From Saccharopolyspora elongata (lineage in GTDB: Bacteria; Actinomycetota; Actinomycetes; Mycobacteriales; Pseudonocardiaceae), in assembly GCF_004348985.1 (NCBI RefSeq), contig NZ_SMKW01000053.1:1-64000 (forward strand): 64,000 nucleotides of DNA, in the 5' to 3' direction. Of this stretch, positions 60,045-64,000 are shown one piece after another. How positions within the stretch are numbered: position 1 is the stretch's first letter; the number at the start of each line of letters is the position of its first letter. Below the pieces are notes generated by a model. It saw only the letters and a list, made by a program, of their open reading frames with translations. It had not been told where the DNA came from and ran no database searches. Position numbers and translations under genes: made by a program.

Positions 60045-61067
60045 TCAGCGCTGCGGCGGCGTGTAGTTCTCGATGCGGCGCACCAGGTGCCGGATCCGGG
60101 CCGCGTACAGCGGCGAGAGCGCGTAGCCCGGGTAGCTGGCGAACCAGCTGGCGCTGCCCAGGCTGACCGCGTCGGCGCCCGCCCAGAAGTACTCGCGGCA
60201 GTCGTCGAAGCTGCGGATGCCGCCGGTGGCGATGATCGGCAGCGTCACCCCGGCGTCGCGCAGTTCCTTGACCACCCGCAGGCCGATCGGCTTGATCGCG
60301 CGGCCGGAGAGCCCGCCGAAGCCGTTCTTCAGCAGCGGCTGCCCGGTGTTCGGGTCCAGCCGCAGGCCCTTGACGGTGTTGATCGCGGTCAGCGCCGCCA
60401 CCCCGTGCCGGGCCGCCAGCCGGGCGTGGCCGAGGTAGTCGTAGTCCGGCGAGAGCTTCAGGATCACCGGGTGGTTGCTGCGCGGCACCGCCTCGGCCAG
60501 CACCGACTCGATGATCTGGTTGAAGTCGAAGTTGACGTTGTGGCAGGAGACGTTGAACTCGACCGCGGCGATCTCACCGGCCGGCACCGCGGCGTTGACC
60601 TTGTCGACCAGCGTGACGAACTCCTCGGCGGAGAAGCCGCCGACGGAGATGATGGTGTTCTGCTCGCGGGTGCGCGGGTAGTAGTCGCGCAGGTAGCCGT
60701 CGATGCCGACGTTGCACCAGCCGAAGGCGTTGAGCCAGCCGCCGTCGACCTGCCGCAGCGCCTGCCCGTAGCGCTTGATCAGCGCGGGCAGCTCGTGCAG
60801 CGGCCACACGTCGCGGGTGGTGAAGTGCCCCTCTCGGGGCTCGACGGTGACCGTGCGGGTGGTGACCGCGCCGAACCGGGACAGCGGCACGAACTGCGAG
60901 ATCGGGCTCATGCCGTAGGGCACCAGCTTGGTGTTGGCCACGCCGTAGCCGAGCAGGCTGGACGAGGTCACCAGGCGGTTGCGCAGTCTGATGTCGCCGA
61001 GCCGCACGCCGAGCTCGGACGGGACGTCTCGCACCAACCGAAGGTTGCGCTCCTGGGCCACGCTCAC
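60045..61067 (-). CDS. class-1-like dihydroorotate dehydrogenase family flavoprotein
   Basis: A 340-residue FMN barrel. EFNVSCHNVNF has the asparagine and cysteine of the class 1 catalytic loop (usually NxSCPN; here SCHN). ILKLSPDYDYLG holds an FMN lysine, LTAINTVKG an orotate-contacting asparagine, and IIATGGIRSFDDCREYFWAG ADAVSLGSA the phosphate site. Actinobacteria usually make pyrimidines with a membrane class 2 enzyme, so this may act on another dihydro-substrate. GTG start at 61067. Divergent from a DeoR regulator. Confidence 0.75.
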   Translation of the reverse strand: MSVAQERNLRLVRDVPSELGVRLGDIRLRNRLVTSSSLLGYGVANTKLVPYGMSPISQFVPLSRFGAVTTRTVTVEPREGHFTTRDVWPLHELPALIKRYGQALRQVDGGWLNAFGWCNVGIDGYLRDYYPRTREQNTIISVGGFSAEEFVTLVDKVNAAVPAGEIAAVEFNVSCHNVNFDFNQIIESVLAEAVPRSNHPVILKLSPDYDYLGHARLAARHGVAALTAINTVKGLRLDPNTGQPLLKNGFGGLSGRAIKPIGLRVVKELRDAGVTLPIIATGGIRSFDDCREYFWAGADAVSLGSASWFASYPGYALSPLYAARIRHLVRRIENYTPPQR

Positions 61068-61189
61068 GATCTCCTCCTACCCGACGTCTCCACGCCGTCG
61101 ACTCCCATTGTCCCTCACCCGGAGCAGTGCACCGCCCCGGGTTCGCACATCGCACCCGCGCGCAGGGTTGCCTTTCGCACATCTTTCTT

Positions 61190-61201
61190 GTTCGATTGAA
61201 C
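61190..61201. promoter_or_regulatory. possible DeoR operator
   Basis: GTTCGATTGAAC (arms GTTC/GAAC) directly before the deoR-like GTG, within a run of TTTC-rich direct repeats (61172-61193). It is placed to control the regulator and the divergent flavoprotein gene. Weak on its own. Confidence 0.35.
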
Positions 61202-61203
61202 TC

Positions 61204-61959
61204 GTGGAAAGTTCGGAACGTACTTCGGCGATCATCGAGCGGCTGCGGCGGGCGGAGCGGGTCACGGTGGCCGAGCTGGCCGAGGCGACTGGTTCGTCGG
61301 AGATGACCATCCGCCGCGACCTCGACCAACTCGCCGAGCAGGGCGTCCTGCGGCGGGTGCGCGGGGGCGCGGTGAGCTTCCTGCGCGGCCACTCCGCGCC
61401 GTTCCCGCTCCGCGAGCGCGACGAGACCGGGACCAAGAAGCAGCTGGCCGCGGCGGTAGAGGAGCTGATCGCGGACTGCGAGTCCGTAATCATCGACTCC
61501 GGCACGACGACGCTGGAAGTGGCCAGGCGGCTCGCGCACCGCCGGATCACCGCGATCCCACTCGACCTGCACGCGGCGAACGCGCTGAGCAACGCGCCGC
61601 AGGTCGACCTGCTGATGCCGGGCGGGCGGACGAAGCCGGGCGAGCTGTCGTTCACCGGCCACCTCACCGAGATGTCGCTGCGCGCGTTGCGGGTGGACAC
61701 CACGATCCTCGGCGTGTGCGGGCTTTCCGCGACGCACGGCCTGACGGCGCACGACCTCGAGGAGGTGCCGGTGAAGCAGGCCGCGGTGGCCGCCGCGCAG
61801 CGCGTCGTCGCCGTCTGCCACGGCGCCAAGTTCGCCCGGACCGGACTGGGATTCGTCTGCCCGATCACCGACATCGACGTGATCGTCACCGACCGGGCCG
61901 CGCCGGCGGACGCGCGCGCCGAGCTGGCCGCGGCGGGCGTGGAGGTGCGCGTTGTCTGA
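61204..61959 (+). CDS. DeoR/GlpR-type regulator
   Basis: A 251-residue regulator: HTH VTVAELAEATGSSEMTIRRD LDQLAEQGVLRRVRGGA and a DeoR C-terminal sensor domain (DSGTTTLEVARRL, GVCGLSATHGLTAHD, VAVCHGAKFARTGLGFVCPI) that binds phospho-sugars in this family. GTG 61204. It overlaps the following MFS gene by 8 bases, so it likely controls that carrier. Confidence 0.9.
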   Translation: MESSERTSAIIERLRRAERVTVAELAEATGSSEMTIRRDLDQLAEQGVLRRVRGGAVSFLRGHSAPFPLRERDETGTKKQLAAAVEELIADCESVIIDSGTTTLEVARRLAHRRITAIPLDLHAANALSNAPQVDLLMPGGRTKPGELSFTGHLTEMSLRALRVDTTILGVCGLSATHGLTAHDLEEVPVKQAAVAAAQRVVAVCHGAKFARTGLGFVCPITDIDVIVTDRAAPADARAELAAAGVEVRVV

Positions 61960-63100
61960 GACGACCGTCGCCGTCCCGCAGCGGGCCCGGTGGGCCGTGA
62001 CGGCCTACTTCGTGATCACCGGCGCAGCGCTGGGCACCTGGACCGCGCGGATCCCGGCGATCAAGCAGGACCTCGGCCTCGACGACGCGCAGGTGACGCT
62101 GGCGCTGTTCGCGGTCGCGGCCGGCTCGGTGCTGGCCATGCAGATCGTCGGGCACCTCGCCGACCGCCTCGGCAGCGCGCGGGTGCTGGGACCGGCAGGC
62201 ATCGCGATGTCGGCGAGTCTGCTGCTGCCCGGCATCGCCGGGAACCTCCCGGCGCTGGTGGCGGCGCTGCTGCTGTTCGGCGCCGGGCACGGAACCGTCG
62301 ACGTGGCCATGAACACCCACGCGATGCAGGTGCAGCGGCGGTACGGGCGCCCGATCGTGAGCACGTTCCACGCGATGTTCAGCGTCGGCGGTCTGCTCGG
62401 CGCCGGAGTCGGCGCGCTCGCTGCGCACGCGGCGATCGGCGTCGGCGCGCACTTCGCGCTCGTCGCGGCCGCGCTCGGCGTCGTGTCGGTGATCGCGCGG
62501 CGCGCGCTGCTGCCCCCGGAGGCCCCTTCGGCCGGGAAACCGGTGCGGCAGCACGGGATCTCGCCGGGCATATTGTTCCTCGGCGTGCTGGCCTTCTTCT
62601 GCTCGCTGGGCGAAGGCTCGATGGCGGACTGGTCGCCGTTGTACCTGCACGACGTCCTGCAGACCAGCCCGGCGGTCGCGGCGACCGGCTACGCGGTGTT
62701 CTCCGCGACGATGGCCGTGTTCCGCTTCCTCGGCGACTTCCTGGTCGCCCGGCTCGGGCCGGTCGTCCTGGTGCGGTGCTGCGGCACCGTCGCGGCCGTG
62801 GGTCTCGGCGGCGCGCTGCTGCTGCACCACCCGGTGGCGGCGATCATCGGCTTCGCCCTGTTCGGCATCGGGCTGTCGTGCATCATCCCGCAGGTGTTCA
62901 ACGCGGCGGGCAACCGCGATCCGAGCCGCAGCGGCCGGGATCTCGCGCAGGTCAGCACGCTCGGCTACGGCGGCCTGCTCGCCGGCCCGGTGGTGATCGG
63001 CCTGGTCACCAGCTGGACGGACCTGACCACCGGCCTCGCGATCCCGGCGGTGCTGGCCGCCTTCGTCGCGCTCTCCGCCGCCGCGGTCCGGCCCCGCTGA
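61952..63100 (+). CDS. MFS transporter (YbjJ-like sugar/drug group)
   Basis: A 382-residue carrier with 12 helices; the motif-A-like loop GHLADRLGSARVLG follows helix 2 and GTVDVAMNTHAMQVQRRYGR P marks the YbjJ/FucP-like group. The start is TTG 61952 (SETTVAVPQRARW), the only one consistent with the first helix. It is translationally coupled to the DeoR gene. Substrate unknown. Confidence 0.85.
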   Translation: MSETTVAVPQRARWAVTAYFVITGAALGTWTARIPAIKQDLGLDDAQVTLALFAVAAGSVLAMQIVGHLADRLGSARVLGPAGIAMSASLLLPGIAGNLPALVAALLLFGAGHGTVDVAMNTHAMQVQRRYGRPIVSTFHAMFSVGGLLGAGVGALAAHAAIGVGAHFALVAAALGVVSVIARRALLPPEAPSAGKPVRQHGISPGILFLGVLAFFCSLGEGSMADWSPLYLHDVLQTSPAVAATGYAVFSATMAVFRFLGDFLVARLGPVVLVRCCGTVAAVGLGGALLLHHPVAAIIGFALFGIGLSCIIPQVFNAAGNRDPSRSGRDLAQVSTLGYGGLLAGPVVIGLVTSWTDLTTGLAIPAVLAAFVALSAAAVRPR

Positions 63101-63215
63101 GCCGCACCGGTTTCCGCGTTCGGTCGGGCGGACGTCCTTCGCCGCGAACGCTTTCCGGCGTGGCGGATCACGTTCCGCGCTGGTGAACGGCGGCGAGCCC
63201 GAGCCGATCGCCGGG

Positions 63216-64000
63216 CTACCCGTCGCGCTCCACCAGTGCGATCAGGGCCTCGGCAGCCGGGGACAGCGGGCCGGGGCGGTGCACGAGGCCGACCCGCATC
63301 CGCACATCGGTCCGAAGTGGACGGACCACCGCGCCCTGCTCGCGGGCCTGGTGGACCGTCTGCCCGGCAACGATCGCGACGCCCACCCCGGCGACGACCA
63401 GCGGGATGGCCCCGCTGGTGGCGGTGATCTCGACGGCGGCGACCGGGCTGCGGCCGGTCTCCTCCAGCACCTCCTCCAGCAGCGTCCGCCAGACCGTCCG
63501 GGGCGGGCTGGTCACGAACCGCTGGTCGACCAGCGCGGCGGGCTCCAGCGGGCCCTCGCCGTCGGCGAGCGGGTGGTTCGCGGGCAGCGCGATCTGCAGC
63601 TCGCGGCTGGCTAGCTGCCTGGTGTGCAGGCCCTCGCCGTCGGCGATCGGCAGCGTGCACAGGCCGAGCTCGCAGGTCCCGGTGCGCACGGTGCGGCCGA
63701 TCCGATGCCAGTTGGGCGGCTCGATCATCCGCACCGCCACCTGCGGGTACTGGTGGCAGAACGCGGCCACCACCGCCACGCCCCAACCGCTGAGCAGGTG
63801 CTGGACGACGAGGTCGAGCCGACCGCCGGAGAGCTCCCGGACCGGCTCCACGGCGGAGGCGACCTCGGCCAGCCCGTGCACCACCCGCCGGGCGGGTTCC
63901 AGCGCGGCCTGGCCCGCCGCGGAGAGCACCAGGCCGCGCCCGGTGCGGTGGAACAACTGCGTCCGCAACTCCCGTTCGAGCCCGACGATCGCCTGCGACA
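63216..64000 (-). CDS. LysR-family regulator, 5' end beyond the window
   Basis: At least 260 residues are present. The right edge reads SQAIVGLERELRTQLFHRTG, the recognition-helix end and wing of a LysR HTH. The full effector domain follows (GGRLDLVVQHLLSGWGVAVV, ELGLCTLPIADGEGL, ITATSGAIPLVVAGVGVAIV). Only about the first 30 residues are missing. Target unknown; it is convergent with the MFS gene, and 63101-63215 holds no gene. Confidence 0.88.
   Translation of the reverse strand, partial: SQAIVGLERELRTQLFHRTGRGLVLSAAGQAALEPARRVVHGLAEVASAVEPVRELSGGRLDLVVQHLLSGWGVAVVAAFCHQYPQVAVRMIEPPNWHRIGRTVRTGTCELGLCTLPIADGEGLHTRQLASRELQIALPANHPLADGEGPLEPAALVDQRFVTSPPRTVWRTLLEEVLEETGRSPVAAVEITATSGAIPLVVAGVGVAIVAGQTVHQAREQGAVVRPLRTDVRMRVGLVHRPGPLSPAAEALIALVERDG

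Overview
The window is about 64 kb of high-GC actinobacterial chromosome, most likely from the Pseudonocardiaceae (Saccharopolyspora-like; genus is an inference). Supporting signs are frequent GTG/TTG starts, GTGA/ATGA overlaps, RbpA, WhiA, an MptB-type mannosyltransferase, OpcA, an F420-type (Ddn-like) oxidoreductase and a GH172 (DUF2961) protein. From memory, the backbone order (suf - mptB - ABC - ctaA - qor - ctaB - tkt - tal - zwf - opcA - pgl - secG - tpi - pgk - gap - whiA - yvcK - rapZ - uvrC) follows the Mycobacterium tuberculosis Rv1420-Rv1466 region with accessory insertions. No tRNA, rRNA or CRISPR array was seen.

Layout. 1-1000: decay zone with a deleted IS605-type tnpB, a GH92 mannosidase tail and a GT1 glycosyltransferase tail, the last two fused by chance into one open frame. 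1022-4214: hemerythrin and Ddn-like pair, a small hypothetical gene and an XRE-type regulator gene broken by a frameshift. 4234-10915: Fe-S assembly operon sufR-B-D-C-S-U-T (reverse). 11001-16564: mptB, a two-gene ABC exporter, a SCO6745-family gene and ctaA. 16467-18851: MFS carrier and divergent LacI regulator sharing tandem palindromic operators. 18920-23047: GbsR/MarR-like regulator, ABC ATPase, ABC-2 permease, histidine kinase and response regulator in one reverse transcript. 23270-26143: hypothetical gene, qor, a 15-bp minisatellite and ctaB. 26635-34904: tkt-tal-pgi-zwf-opcA-pgl, the pentose phosphate block. 35172-38754: membrane NACHT NTPase and a secreted GHL10-like hydrolase. 38791-45148: carboxylate catabolism cluster (GntR regulator, TcuA-like flavoprotein, beta-hydroxyacid dehydrogenase, aldehyde dehydrogenase, and a MatC-like carrier with a frameshift). 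45337-50306: rraA, rbpA, secG and gap-pgk-tpiA. 50664-55504: uvrC-rapZ-yvcK-whiA. 55650-64000: MBL hydrolase, GH172 enzyme, two membrane-anchored unknowns, a class-1-like DHOD, DeoR + MFS and a LysR gene cut by the window end.

The least explained signals are three families of dispersed intergenic elements. (1) A repeat of about 180-250 bp folds into a two-tier stem. Its two full copies (about 14410-14593 and 49112-49293) differ in sequence but keep the pairing, as a maintained RNA or DNA fold would. (2) A hairpin family built on GTGAGTGCGT...ACGCACTCAC has five copies. (3) A palindrome family with the core TTTCAATTGAAA or TTTCAATGGAAA has four copies, mostly at gene 3' ends. Other points to check are the membrane NACHT protein (possible defence NTPase), a shared GTATNC-N4-GCATAC operator motif in the carboxylate cluster, a 47-codon small ORF with a duplicated start context between sufU and sufT, and two single-base frameshifts that could be real decay or sequence errors.
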